Source of the DNA: an uncultured Pseudoruegeria sp.
Lineage (GTDB): Bacteria > Pseudomonadota > Alphaproteobacteria > Rhodobacterales > Rhodobacteraceae
Assembly (NCBI GenBank): GCA_947498155.1
Contig: CANMJD010000001.1
Location: 372,001-436,000, forward strand
DNA: 64,000 nucleotides
Direction: 5' to 3'
Shown here in pieces: positions 48,445 to 55,888 of this stretch. A program made the translations under genes and the position numbers. Numbering within the stretch: the stretch's first letter is position 1; each line of letters opens with the position of its first letter. Under the pieces are notes generated by a model. The model was not told the origin of the DNA and made no database searches. It saw nothing but the letters and a program-made list of their open reading frames with translations.

Positions 48445-48506
48445 ACCTTACCAAAATACGCCCTGCCGAATGGCACAAAATCGCAAAACCATTTTCGTCA
48501 ATCTTA

Positions 48507-48535
48507 CTTGATGAAATGCGGGTGCCACCCCATAT
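48507..48535 (+). promoter_or_regulatory. RpoH-like promoter 2
   Basis: CTTGATG (48507-48513), a 15-bp spacer and CCCATAT (48529-48535). It repeats the layout and much of the sequence of promoter 1: ACTTGA, AATGCGG and CCCATATC occur at identical spacing. The expected transcript starts near 48542. Confidence 0.58.
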
Positions 48536-48554
48536 CAATCCTGTCAAAGGATAG

Positions 48555-48758
48555 ATGATCCAGCCAACCAAAGAACACTGTGACCGGCTGATCAGCTTAT
48601 CTGCACCGCGGCAAAATGATGGCAGCTGTTTTTCTGTTTCCAGATGTCATCCGCCCCCCACTCACGGTGGCATTGACAAGGAAGTGCAACGGCCTCGTCC
48701 GGTGATCCGCATGGCAATCCGCCAAAAGGAACACAGGGACATGCTGGCCCGCGCATGA
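48555..48758 (+). CDS. Possible 67-residue protein behind RpoH-like promoter 2
   Basis: The ATG at 48555 lies 4 bases after an AAAGG element and about 13 bases after the predicted transcription start. The product begins MIQPTKEHCDRLISLSAPRQ and is basic, with no membrane segment and no domain I know. Its composition is not strongly protein-like, and the same RNA may simply be non-coding. A structured region and a hairpin (48800-48834) follow. Confidence 0.3.
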   Translation: MIQPTKEHCDRLISLSAPRQNDGSCFSVSRCHPPPTHGGIDKEVQRPRPVIRMAIRQKEHRDMLARA

Positions 48759-48834
48759 CCGCCACAGAGACCCTGATGGGGATCAGGGTTCTTGGCAGGA
48801 AGCCGCATTCGGTACACTCACCCGAATGCGGCTT
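48759..48834 (+). other. Structured region with two hairpins; the last is terminator-like
   Basis: ACCCTGAT-GGGG-ATCAGGGT is a perfect 8-bp stem, extended outward by GCCA / TGGC. Next comes AAGCCGCATTCGG / CCGAATGCGGCTT (48800-48812 and 48822-48834), 13 bp, followed by TTTT on the plus strand. The second would end transcripts from promoter 2 and also lies just beyond the stop of the convergent MarR gene. I match the fold to no known riboswitch. Confidence 0.5.
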
Positions 48835-48840
48835 TTGCCG

Positions 48841-49293
48841 TTACAGCTTGGCCGCAATCACCGTCAACAGGCTGCGTAACTGTTCCAGTTCCTTGGCCCC
48901 GATCAGGCCGGCGATCTGGGTTTCTACGGCCTCAAAACTATTGCGGTATTTGGCCCGCAGCGCGTAACCCGCCTCATTCATAGAGGCGACCTTGTCGCGC
49001 TTACTGCCTTCAAGAAATTCGAAATCGATCAACCCGTGTTCCAGCAGCCGTTTGATCGAGCTATGGGCAGCTTGTCGCGAAATCCCCTGCGCCTGCGAAA
49101 GATCATTCAGCGTGCGCGGTTTGCGGACAATCAGGATCAGTGTGCGGATATCAGAGGGGCGAATATCCGTGCCCCCCTGCGCCTGGCGCAGCTGGTCAGA
49201 GATTTCATCCATGCGTTCGGTTACGTCCTGCATCAAACCACGAATCGTGTTCAGCGGAGGATCGATTTCTTTTTCATCAGTCATGGTTGTCAT
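48841..49293 (-). CDS. MarR-family transcriptional regulator
   Basis: A 150-residue winged-helix regulator. The core is SDIRTLILIVRKPRTLNDLSQ, then QGISRQAAHSSIKRLLEHGLIDFEFLEGSKRDKVASMNEAGYAL, with the recognition helix RQAAHSSIKRLLEHG and a wing with D/R. The helical ends fit dimerisation. Targets and ligand are unknown. It is 104 bp downstream of the Gfo/Idh/MocA gene on the same strand and could be part of that unit or independent. Confidence 0.85.
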   Translation of the reverse strand: MTTMTDEKEIDPPLNTIRGLMQDVTERMDEISDQLRQAQGGTDIRPSDIRTLILIVRKPRTLNDLSQAQGISRQAAHSSIKRLLEHGLIDFEFLEGSKRDKVASMNEAGYALRAKYRNSFEAVETQIAGLIGAKELEQLRSLLTVIAAKL

Positions 49294-49397
49294 TTCTATC
49301 GACCAATCGGATGTGAAACAACTCATTCGTGATCATCGGCGCGACAGCGTGTGGTTTGGGCCACGCCAAGCGGCCCAAACCTTCCTAAAGCCCCCCT

Positions 49398-50498
49398 TCA
49401 GATTGCTTTGATCAGAACCGCCTGCCCCAGGGCGGCAGATTCCTGTGCCGCGAGCCCCATCGCCACCGCCATAGCCCCGTCTTTTAACGTCACCTCAGGC
49501 TGTGCCTCACCGCGCACGACGGCGTGAAACCGTTGATGCTGATAGAAGGTTGATCCATTGTGATCCCCCGCTTCAAGCAAATCGGGATCGACCGGAATAT
49601 CGATGACTTTCGGTCCTTTGGGGTCGCGTGGGCTAACGATGACTTGGGGGATGGGGGCCTCGCCCAGATGCGCAGGCCAGAACCGACCCGGTCCGGGAAC
49701 AAGGCATTCGATTTTTCCCGCAGGCCCGACGGCGGTGATTTCTTCCTGATAGCGCGCGCCCTCGGCGAACATGCATAATTCCAGCATCGCCCGAGTGCCG
49801 TTTTCAAAATCTACGATCACATAACCATTGTCCCAGATATCCGGTGTTTCACCGTCATAGCTTTCGTCCAGATGGTTCACCGCCTGCCCGGCCGAGGCCA
49901 TCACGCGCACCGGTTCGCTCTGCATCACCAGCCGCATCAGATCAAAGAAATGACAGCATTTTTCCACCAAGGTCCCGCCGGAGCCGCGATTAAACCGGTT
50001 CCAGTCGTTGATCTTGGGCAGAAACGGAAAACGGTGCTCGCGGATGGTCAGCATCTTGATGCCGCCCGTGACATTCTGCGCCTCTTTGATCAGCTCGGCC
50101 ACCGGCGGCATGTAGCGATATTCCATCGCCACCCAGACCGGTGCCGGATAGCTGGACTCAAAATCGGCGACCCGCTGGGCATCTGCGTTGACCGTATAAA
50201 GCGGTTTTTCGACCAAAAGCGGCAGGGGGCGGGTGCGCGCGATCTGCTCTAACTGATCAACATGCAGATAATTCGGTGAAGCAATCAGCAGGCAATCCAA
50301 ATCCTTTACCGCTAAAAGCGCATCGACAGAGTCGCAAAAAGCCGCCTCTGGCGCAAAGCCCGCTGCCGCAGCGCGCATGCCGGCATCCGGCTCAAATATT
50401 GCGGCCACTTCGCCTCCGGGCAACAAATGGATGTTGCGGATGTGCTCCTGCCCCATCATGCCGCATCCGATGATGCCATAGCGGAGTTTCGTCGTCAT
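49398..50498 (-). CDS. Gfo/Idh/MocA-family protein; possible NAD-dependent sulfoquinovosidase
   Basis: A 366-residue protein with an N-terminal Rossmann domain (YGIIGCGMMGQEHIRNI, residues 7-23), VEKPLYT at the usual E-K-P position, and a C-terminal alpha/beta domain. Ordinary members oxidise sugars with NAD(P). A branch, glycoside hydrolase family 188, uses NAD transiently to cleave sulfoquinovosides and occurs in sulfoquinovose clusters. This gene sits 12 bp behind a GntR regulator and is divergent from an SMO-type enzyme trio, so such a role is attractive but inferred from context only. A plain dehydrogenase for a related sugar is the alternative. Confidence 0.82.
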   Translation of the reverse strand: MTTKLRYGIIGCGMMGQEHIRNIHLLPGGEVAAIFEPDAGMRAAAAGFAPEAAFCDSVDALLAVKDLDCLLIASPNYLHVDQLEQIARTRPLPLLVEKPLYTVNADAQRVADFESSYPAPVWVAMEYRYMPPVAELIKEAQNVTGGIKMLTIREHRFPFLPKINDWNRFNRGSGGTLVEKCCHFFDLMRLVMQSEPVRVMASAGQAVNHLDESYDGETPDIWDNGYVIVDFENGTRAMLELCMFAEGARYQEEITAVGPAGKIECLVPGPGRFWPAHLGEAPIPQVIVSPRDPKGPKVIDIPVDPDLLEAGDHNGSTFYQHQRFHAVVRGEAQPEVTLKDGAMAVAMGLAAQESAALGQAVLIKAI

Positions 50499-50510
50499 TT
50501 TTGGTATTCC

Positions 50511-51218
50511 TTAGCTAAGCCGCGCAAAGTAGCGCGCGATTGATTGGTCAAACCATGTCCGAGAGTACTCGGCACGGGTATCATCCCGCGACCAGCTGAT
50601 CCGTTCGATAAAGCCCGCAGGGCTACCGGTTTCCAGCCCAAAGGTATCGGGGGCCCAGAACGGCACGTGATCCACGCCAACCGAATCCTCGGCCCGTGCA
50701 ATCCAGAGATCCAGCTTGGTGCGATAATAAAGATAAAGCGATTCAGAGATGTCCGGCGCGTTCAGCTTTCGGGCATAAGAGCCATCCAGCCAGATTTCCT
50801 CGACCGCCGCCGGTTTGCCGTTGAGTTTACGCAAACGGCGGATGCGGTGGCCCTCAGCAGATTCGCCAAAACGCGGGAAATCTGCCGGTTTTTCCAACCG
50901 CTCAACGGACAGGATTTCCGCCGTCGGCAAACCGCCCCCTTCGATCAATTCCAACCGGAACATCGAATAGACCGACATCGCGGCCCCCTTGGCACGGATA
51001 TAGTTGCCAGACCCCTGCACCCGATCCAACATGCCTTTTTCTGTCAGGTCCGCCAATGCTTTGCGCAGGGTGCCAACCGAGGTATTCAGCGATACCGCCA
51101 TCTCGCGTTCAGGCGGCAGCCGTTCGCCATCGCGTAGGCGACCAGACATGATTTCTCGAATCAAAAGCTCACTCAACTGAACATAAAGCGGCAAGGAAGA
51201 TTGGGCTCGATTTGACAT
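50511..51218 (-). CDS. GntR-family regulator with UTRA domain
   Basis: A 235-residue HutC-type GntR protein. The winged helix is LPLYVQLSELLIREIMSGRLRDGERLPPEREMAVSLNTSVGTLRKALADLTEKGML (about 8-62), followed by a UTRA effector domain containing RIRRLRKLNGKPAAVEEIWLD and ERISWSRDDTRAEYSRTW. UTRA domains bind small sugars or related molecules. It is divergent from the monooxygenase operon with 94 bp between starts, where a palindrome at 51251 could be its operator. It most likely controls the cluster in response to a cluster substrate. Confidence 0.9.
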   Translation of the reverse strand: MSNRAQSSLPLYVQLSELLIREIMSGRLRDGERLPPEREMAVSLNTSVGTLRKALADLTEKGMLDRVQGSGNYIRAKGAAMSVYSMFRLELIEGGGLPTAEILSVERLEKPADFPRFGESAEGHRIRRLRKLNGKPAAVEEIWLDGSYARKLNAPDISESLYLYYRTKLDLWIARAEDSVGVDHVPFWAPDTFGLETGSPAGFIERISWSRDDTRAEYSRTWFDQSIARYFARLS

Positions 51219-51250
51219 TTCTACCACGGTCGAAAAAAATTGATACACCA

Positions 51251-51264
51251 TTGATCTACATCAA
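51251..51264. promoter_or_regulatory. Palindrome TTGAT-N4-ATCAA between gntR and the monooxygenase gene
   Basis: TTGATCTACATCAA is a perfect dyad and agrees with the FNR/FnrL/Anr box TTGAT-N4-ATCAA. It is centred about 55 bp before the monooxygenase ATG and about 39 bp before the gntR ATG. Another TTGAT occurs at 51240. It may be an oxygen-responsive site or the GntR operator. Confidence 0.6.
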
Positions 51265-51312
51265 AGTGAGTGCTACGCAAGTGTAAATTTCGAGCACGCA
51301 ACAGGAGCTGGC

Positions 51313-52470
51313 ATGACAATCGTCCCCATTACTTCCCCTGACCTGGACGCCGTAGAGGTTTCGTGGTTTTCCGCGCTTTGCTCTGATGATTATCAGTTTC
51401 TGGGGGTGCCGGACGGGGCACTGCGCTCAAGCTGGGACCATTGCAGCGACATCGTAAAAACCGCCGAATCCCAAGGCTTTGGGAATATCCTGTGCCCCTC
51501 CTCCTATCAGGTTGGTCAGGATACGTTGTCCTTTGTTGCAGGCTGCGCGCCGATCACCGAAAAGATCAATATGCTGGCGGCGGTACGCTGTGGCGAGGTT
51601 CAGCCGATCATGCTGGCCCGCACACTGGCGACCCTTGACCACATGCTGAAGGGGCGCCTGACAATCAACATTATTTCGTCCGATTTCCCTGGCGAAAAGG
51701 AAGACAGCAAATTCCGCTATCAGCGCTCTCGCGAGGTGGTTGAGATCCTGCGTCAGGCTTGGACACAGGATGAGATTAACTATCAGGGTGAGGTCTATAA
51801 CTTTGCCAATCTGACCACCGATCCCGTGCGCCCCTATCAGCAAAACGGTGGTCCGCTGATGTATTTCGGCGGCTATTCACCGGATGCGCTGGACCTCTGT
51901 GGCCAGCATTGCGATGTCTACCTGATGTGGCCCGAAACCAAAGAAGAACTCGCCGGGCGCATGAAGGCCGTCCACGATCGCGCCGCCGCCTATGGCCGCA
52001 CGTTGGACTATGGCCTGCGCTGCCATGTCATCGTGCGCGACACCGAGGCAGAAGCCCGCGAATACGCGCAGTATATCGTGTCGAAACTGGACGAAGAACA
52101 AGGCGAAACCATTCGCAACCGTGCCCTTGATTCAGGCTCGCTCGGGGTCTCGCATCAGGCCAAAAACCGCGAACTTGCCGACATGGAGGGCTTTATCGAG
52201 CCCCATCTCTGGACCGGTGTCGGGCGCGCGCGCTCGGGCTGCGGGGCGGCACTTGTCGGATCGACCGATCAAGTCCTGAGCGAATTGGAAAGCTATCAAA
52301 AAATGGGGATGCGCGCCTTTGTGCTCTCCGGCTATCCCCATATCGATGAATGCAAACACTTCGGCCAACGGGTGTTACCGCAGTTGAAAACCTGCTCCTT
52401 GCCCCATGCCTATGGGCGAGTCCCGGCCGAAACCCCTCTTACCCCGCTTGGCGCAGGAGTCCGCCGTTAA
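51313..52470 (+). CDS. smoC: SsuD-like FMNH2-dependent monooxygenase, probable sulfoquinovose monooxygenase
   Basis: A 385-residue LLM-class (bacterial luciferase-like) enzyme of the alkanesulfonate monooxygenase type. Blocks include ILCPSSYQVGQDTLSFVAGCAP, LATLDHMLKGRLTINIISSDFPGE and GRARSGCGAALVGSTDQV. Such enzymes insert oxygen at a C-S bond and release sulfite. The next two genes encode an aldo/keto reductase and a flavin reductase, the SmoB and SmoA partners of the sulfo-SMO pathway, so sulfoquinovose is the likely substrate. Start follows ACAGGAG. The stop shares a base with the next gene (TAATG). SsuD-like enzymes for other sulfonates remain possible. Confidence 0.85.
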   Translation: MTIVPITSPDLDAVEVSWFSALCSDDYQFLGVPDGALRSSWDHCSDIVKTAESQGFGNILCPSSYQVGQDTLSFVAGCAPITEKINMLAAVRCGEVQPIMLARTLATLDHMLKGRLTINIISSDFPGEKEDSKFRYQRSREVVEILRQAWTQDEINYQGEVYNFANLTTDPVRPYQQNGGPLMYFGGYSPDALDLCGQHCDVYLMWPETKEELAGRMKAVHDRAAAYGRTLDYGLRCHVIVRDTEAEAREYAQYIVSKLDEEQGETIRNRALDSGSLGVSHQAKNRELADMEGFIEPHLWTGVGRARSGCGAALVGSTDQVLSELESYQKMGMRAFVLSGYPHIDECKHFGQRVLPQLKTCSLPHAYGRVPAETPLTPLGAGVRR

Positions 52471-53363
52471 TGGAACGTATTTCCCTTTCTTCCGATCTTT
52501 CGTTTTCCCGTCTTGTCTATGGTATGTGGCGCCTATCCGAAGCCGAAGATACTTCGGCGGCCCATGTTCAAGCCAAGATCGAAGCCTGTCTTGAACAGGG
52601 GATTTCCACCTTTGATCAGGCGGATATTTACGGCGGCTATGCCTCTGAAAAAGTGATGGGTCAGGCGATGAAAGCCAGCCCCCATCTGCGCGACAAGATG
52701 GAAATCATCACTAAATGCGACATCGTTTTGCCCATGGGCCCATTTGCCCACAAGCCGGTAAAAATGTATGACACCAGCCGTGAACACATCTTAACATCGC
52801 TTGATAACTCTTTGAAAGCGATGGAAATTGACCATGTGGACTGCTTACTGATCCACCGGCCTGATCCATTCATGGACCCCGCCGAAACCGGTGCCGCACT
52901 GGATGAGGTGGTCAAATCCGGCAAAGCCAGAACTGTTGGCGTTTCAAACTTCAAGTTGCATGATTGGACCCTGTTGCAATCCAATATGGAAAACCAATTG
53001 GTGACCAACCAGATTGAAATCAGCCTGCTGGCCCATGATGCGCTGAGCAATGGTGATCTGGCCTATTTGCAAGAGCGTAAAATCGCCCCAATGGCATGGT
53101 CACCGCTTTCGGGCGGCGCCCTCTTTGCCCCTGAAAACGCCAAACTGCTGAAACTGTTAACCGATACTGGCGCGGCCTATGGCGTGGATGCAACCGCGGT
53201 GGCGATTGCCTGGCTTTTGGCCCATCCGGCAAAAATTATGCCGGTGCTGGGCACAAATAATCTGGACCGTATCCGCGCAATGCGCGATGCTTTGAAGGTA
53301 GAGATGACCCGCGATCTGTGGTTTACGCTCTACACCGAAGCCCTCGGCGACGAGGTGCCCTAA
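52470..53363 (+). CDS. smoB: Aldo/keto reductase, probable 6-dehydroglucose reductase
   Basis: A 297-residue AKR with the typical barrel. The catalytic Asp-Tyr are in STFDQADIYGGYASEKV, the lysine in IITKCDIVLP, and the histidine in VDCLLIHRPDPF; GVSNFKLHDW and the C-terminal VLGTNNLDRIR cofactor segment follow. In the SMO pathway the equivalent enzyme reduces 6-dehydro-D-glucose, the product of desulfonation, to glucose with NADPH. Start overlaps the monooxygenase stop and its stop overlaps the flavin reductase start, so the three are translationally coupled. The frame upstream of 52470 is spurious. Confidence 0.88.
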   Translation: MERISLSSDLSFSRLVYGMWRLSEAEDTSAAHVQAKIEACLEQGISTFDQADIYGGYASEKVMGQAMKASPHLRDKMEIITKCDIVLPMGPFAHKPVKMYDTSREHILTSLDNSLKAMEIDHVDCLLIHRPDPFMDPAETGAALDEVVKSGKARTVGVSNFKLHDWTLLQSNMENQLVTNQIEISLLAHDALSNGDLAYLQERKIAPMAWSPLSGGALFAPENAKLLKLLTDTGAAYGVDATAVAIAWLLAHPAKIMPVLGTNNLDRIRAMRDALKVEMTRDLWFTLYTEALGDEVP

Positions 53364-53884
53364 TGGCCGACGGAGGACGTCTTTTCCCTATGGATAACTT
53401 TATTCCTGGCCCAGAGAGCGCCCGAGATTTCCGCAATGCGCTTGGCCGTTTTGCGACGGGTATTACGGTTGTAACCGCGCAGACAGCGAAGGGGCCGATT
53501 GGCATTACCGCCAATAGTTTTGCCTCTGTGTCGCTTGATCCGGCGCTGGTGCTTTGGTCCCCCGCCAAAGAGTCCCAACGGTTTGAAGCCTTTGTAAACG
53601 CACAAAAATACGCGATTCACATCTTGGCCGAAGACCAGATGGAGCTTTGCCAGACCTTCGCCAAAAAGGAACATAGTTTTGACGGGCTGTCCTGGACGCC
53701 CTGCGATAACGGTGTGCCGCTTTTGGATGGGTGTCTGGCGCGGTTTGAATGCGAAAAACATGCCGATGTCGACGCGGGCGATCATGTCATCATCATCGGT
53801 AAGGTTCTGCGCGCAAGCATCCGCGAGGGCGCACCGTTGCTGTTTTCCGGTGGCCAATTCGGGCATTTCGCGCCCGGTCACTGA
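53363..53884 (+). CDS. smoA: Flavin reductase (FMN:NAD(P)H), partner of the monooxygenase
   Basis: A 173-residue flavin reductase-like domain protein. The FMN contacts are in RFATGITVVTAQTAKGPIGITANSFASVSLDPALVLWS; the rest follows the split-barrel fold, with DHVIIIGKVL near the end. It would supply reduced FMN to the LLM monooxygenase. Its ATG overlaps the stop of the aldo/keto reductase (TAATG), a strong sign of joint function. The TRAP transporter genes start 95 bp downstream. Confidence 0.88.
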   Translation: MADGGRLFPMDNFIPGPESARDFRNALGRFATGITVVTAQTAKGPIGITANSFASVSLDPALVLWSPAKESQRFEAFVNAQKYAIHILAEDQMELCQTFAKKEHSFDGLSWTPCDNGVPLLDGCLARFECEKHADVDAGDHVIIIGKVLRASIREGAPLLFSGGQFGHFAPGH

Positions 53885-53979
53885 TCCACGTCCAAAGTCG
53901 TGGAGGAGACGGCTTTGGACGTGAGAAGAAAAGGCCCCGCTGTCATGGCGGTGTTACAGGTATTAGGGAGGGATAGCGC

Positions 53980-54564
53980 ATGGCGCTACTATTCGGACTT
54001 TTGCGGCCACTTCAGACCGTCAACGATATCGTGCTGCGCATAGGGCGTGGAATCGGTATTGTTGCTGTTGCTCTGATGGTGGCGGCGATCTTGTTGCAAG
54101 TGTTTTGCCGGTATGTGCTGAACAACGCCCTGCCTTGGCCAGATGAATTTGCCCGTTTCTGCATGTTGTGGATGACCGGCCTTGTTGCGCCCACGGCGTT
54201 TCGCCAAGGCGGTTTTGTTGCCATCGACATGCTGGAGCAAGCACTGTCAACGCGGGTCGCGGCGGTCCTTTCGTTGTTTCTGTTAATCATCTCTTTTGCG
54301 GTGCTGATTGTTGGCGTCCAGCTGGGATATAAACATGTCGAGTCCGGTTGGCTCTTTGCCTCCTCGTCGCTGAAAATTCCGCTGGAATGGGTCGGGATGA
54401 AAACCATCAAAATCAAACTGGCGTGGATGTATATGTCTCTGTTTGTCGGGCTGATTCTGCTGATTTCTGTGAATATTGAATTGATCCTGCGCAAGCTGAT
54501 CACTCTACTGGGCGCAGGGGCAGCTTTGCGTCCAATCCCCGGTCTACCAGCGGAGATTGAATGA
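53980..54564 (+). CDS. TRAP transporter small permease (DctQ type)
   Basis: A 194-residue membrane protein with four helices: IGIVAVALMVAAILLQVFCRYVL, FCMLWMTGLVAPTAF, VAAVLSLFLLIISFAVLIVGVQL and AWMYMSLFVGLILLISVN. N-A-L-P-W-P-D-E-F-A-R is the DctQ signature. An AGGGAGGG ribosome site precedes the ATG. It forms the integral-membrane complex with the large permease that follows after one base. Confidence 0.92.
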   Translation: MALLFGLLRPLQTVNDIVLRIGRGIGIVAVALMVAAILLQVFCRYVLNNALPWPDEFARFCMLWMTGLVAPTAFRQGGFVAIDMLEQALSTRVAAVLSLFLLIISFAVLIVGVQLGYKHVESGWLFASSSLKIPLEWVGMKTIKIKLAWMYMSLFVGLILLISVNIELILRKLITLLGAGAALRPIPGLPAEIE

Positions 54565-54565
54565 T

Positions 54566-55855
54566 ATGTTGATTTGGTTTTTGCCCCTGTTTCTTCTGTT
54601 TTTGCTGGTTGGCCTGCCGGTCTTTTTCGGCATGCTCGCGGCCCCAGCCCTCTTGCTGTGGATGAACGGTCAGGAACGCGACATCGCCCTGCTCTATCGT
54701 AATGTTTACAACGGCATGGACAGCTTTCCGCTGATGGCGATCCCGTTCTTTATGCTGGCGGGTGAATTGATGAACCGCGGTGGTATCACCATGCGGCTTG
54801 TGGAATTTTCCCAAGCGATGATGGGCCATTTGCGCGGCGGTCTGGCCCATGTGAATGTGCTGTCTTCGATGTTGTTTGCCGGTCTCTCCGGCTCTGCTGT
54901 CGCGGATACCTCGGCCCTTGGCTCAATGCTGATCCCCGCGATGGAGAAGCAAGGCTATACCCGTAAATTCGCCGCCGCGATTACCGCCGCATCCTCGGTG
55001 ATCGGACCGATCATTCCACCTTCGGGTATTATGATCATCTACGCCTATGTGATGGGCGAAAGCGTGGCTGCGCTGTTTTTGGCCGGTATCGTGCCGGGGG
55101 CGATGGTGGGCATTGGTCTGATGGTCATGATCAAATTCATGGCCGACAAATATGATTTCCCCGTTGCCAGCCGCAAATACACCTGGCCCGAACGTGGTCA
55201 GGCCAGCATCAAGGCGTTTTTCCCGCTGTTGACTCCGGTCATCATTCTGGGCGGCATTCTGGCGGGGGTCTTCACCCCGACCGAGGCCGCAGCAGTGGCG
55301 GTGGCCTATGCACTGGTGATCGGGCTGTTTGTGCTGCGCACAATCAAAGTCGGTGATATTCCGGATATTCTGTATAAATCGGCCTTCACCTCTTCGGTGG
55401 TGTTGCTGCTGGTGGGCTCTGCGATGGCATTTAAAACCGTCGTCAGCCTGTCCCATGCACCGGAAATCATGGCCGAGTTCATTCTGGGCCTATCTCAAAA
55501 CCCGTTGCTGCTGTTGTTCTTGATCAACCTGCTGCTGTTTGTCGTCGGTATGTTTCTTGATGCCGGTCCGGCGATCATTATCCTTGGTCCCATCCTGGGC
55601 CCGATCTTTGTTGATCTCGGCGTAGACCCTGTCCACTTTGCCATCATCATGAGCGTGAACCTGACCGTGGGGTTGGCAACGCCGCCCATGGGACTTGTGC
55701 TCTTTGTGGCGTCATCGGTCTCCGGTGAACGGGTCGAGGCAATCTCTAAAGCCATTCTGCCATTCTTGGCGGTGGAAGTCGTGGTGATCTTCCTGATCAC
55801 TTATATCCCCGCCATTTCCATGACAATTCCCCGCCTAACGGGGTTTGTGAACTAA
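54566..55855 (+). CDS. TRAP transporter large permease (DctM type)
   Basis: A 429-residue permease of 12 or so helices. Conserved DctM blocks are FAGLSGSAVADTSALGSMLIPAM, GPIIPPSGIMIIYAYVMG and LTVGLATPPMGLVLFVASSVSG. It drives uptake by a sodium or proton gradient together with the DctQ and DctP partners. The ATG at 54566 is preferred over a TTG at 54557 that overlaps the previous gene. Confidence 0.94.
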   Translation: MLIWFLPLFLLFLLVGLPVFFGMLAAPALLLWMNGQERDIALLYRNVYNGMDSFPLMAIPFFMLAGELMNRGGITMRLVEFSQAMMGHLRGGLAHVNVLSSMLFAGLSGSAVADTSALGSMLIPAMEKQGYTRKFAAAITAASSVIGPIIPPSGIMIIYAYVMGESVAALFLAGIVPGAMVGIGLMVMIKFMADKYDFPVASRKYTWPERGQASIKAFFPLLTPVIILGGILAGVFTPTEAAAVAVAYALVIGLFVLRTIKVGDIPDILYKSAFTSSVVLLLVGSAMAFKTVVSLSHAPEIMAEFILGLSQNPLLLLFLINLLLFVVGMFLDAGPAIIILGPILGPIFVDLGVDPVHFAIIMSVNLTVGLATPPMGLVLFVASSVSGERVEAISKAILPFLAVEVVVIFLITYIPAISMTIPRLTGFVN

Positions 55856-55888
55856 TTCGAAACGTGCACCAAAAACTGGGAGGTTTAT

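Noticed and set aside
48243-48476. A 77-codon minus-strand frame over the candidate sRNA
   Set aside because: It includes the terminator stem, lacks a ribosome site and is Arg/Ser-rich without recognisable structure. The plus-strand transcription unit explains the region better.
48759-48834. Structured region considered as a riboswitch (cobalamin or TPP type)
   Set aside because: The conserved box sequences of those riboswitches are absent and the following gene is on the other strand.
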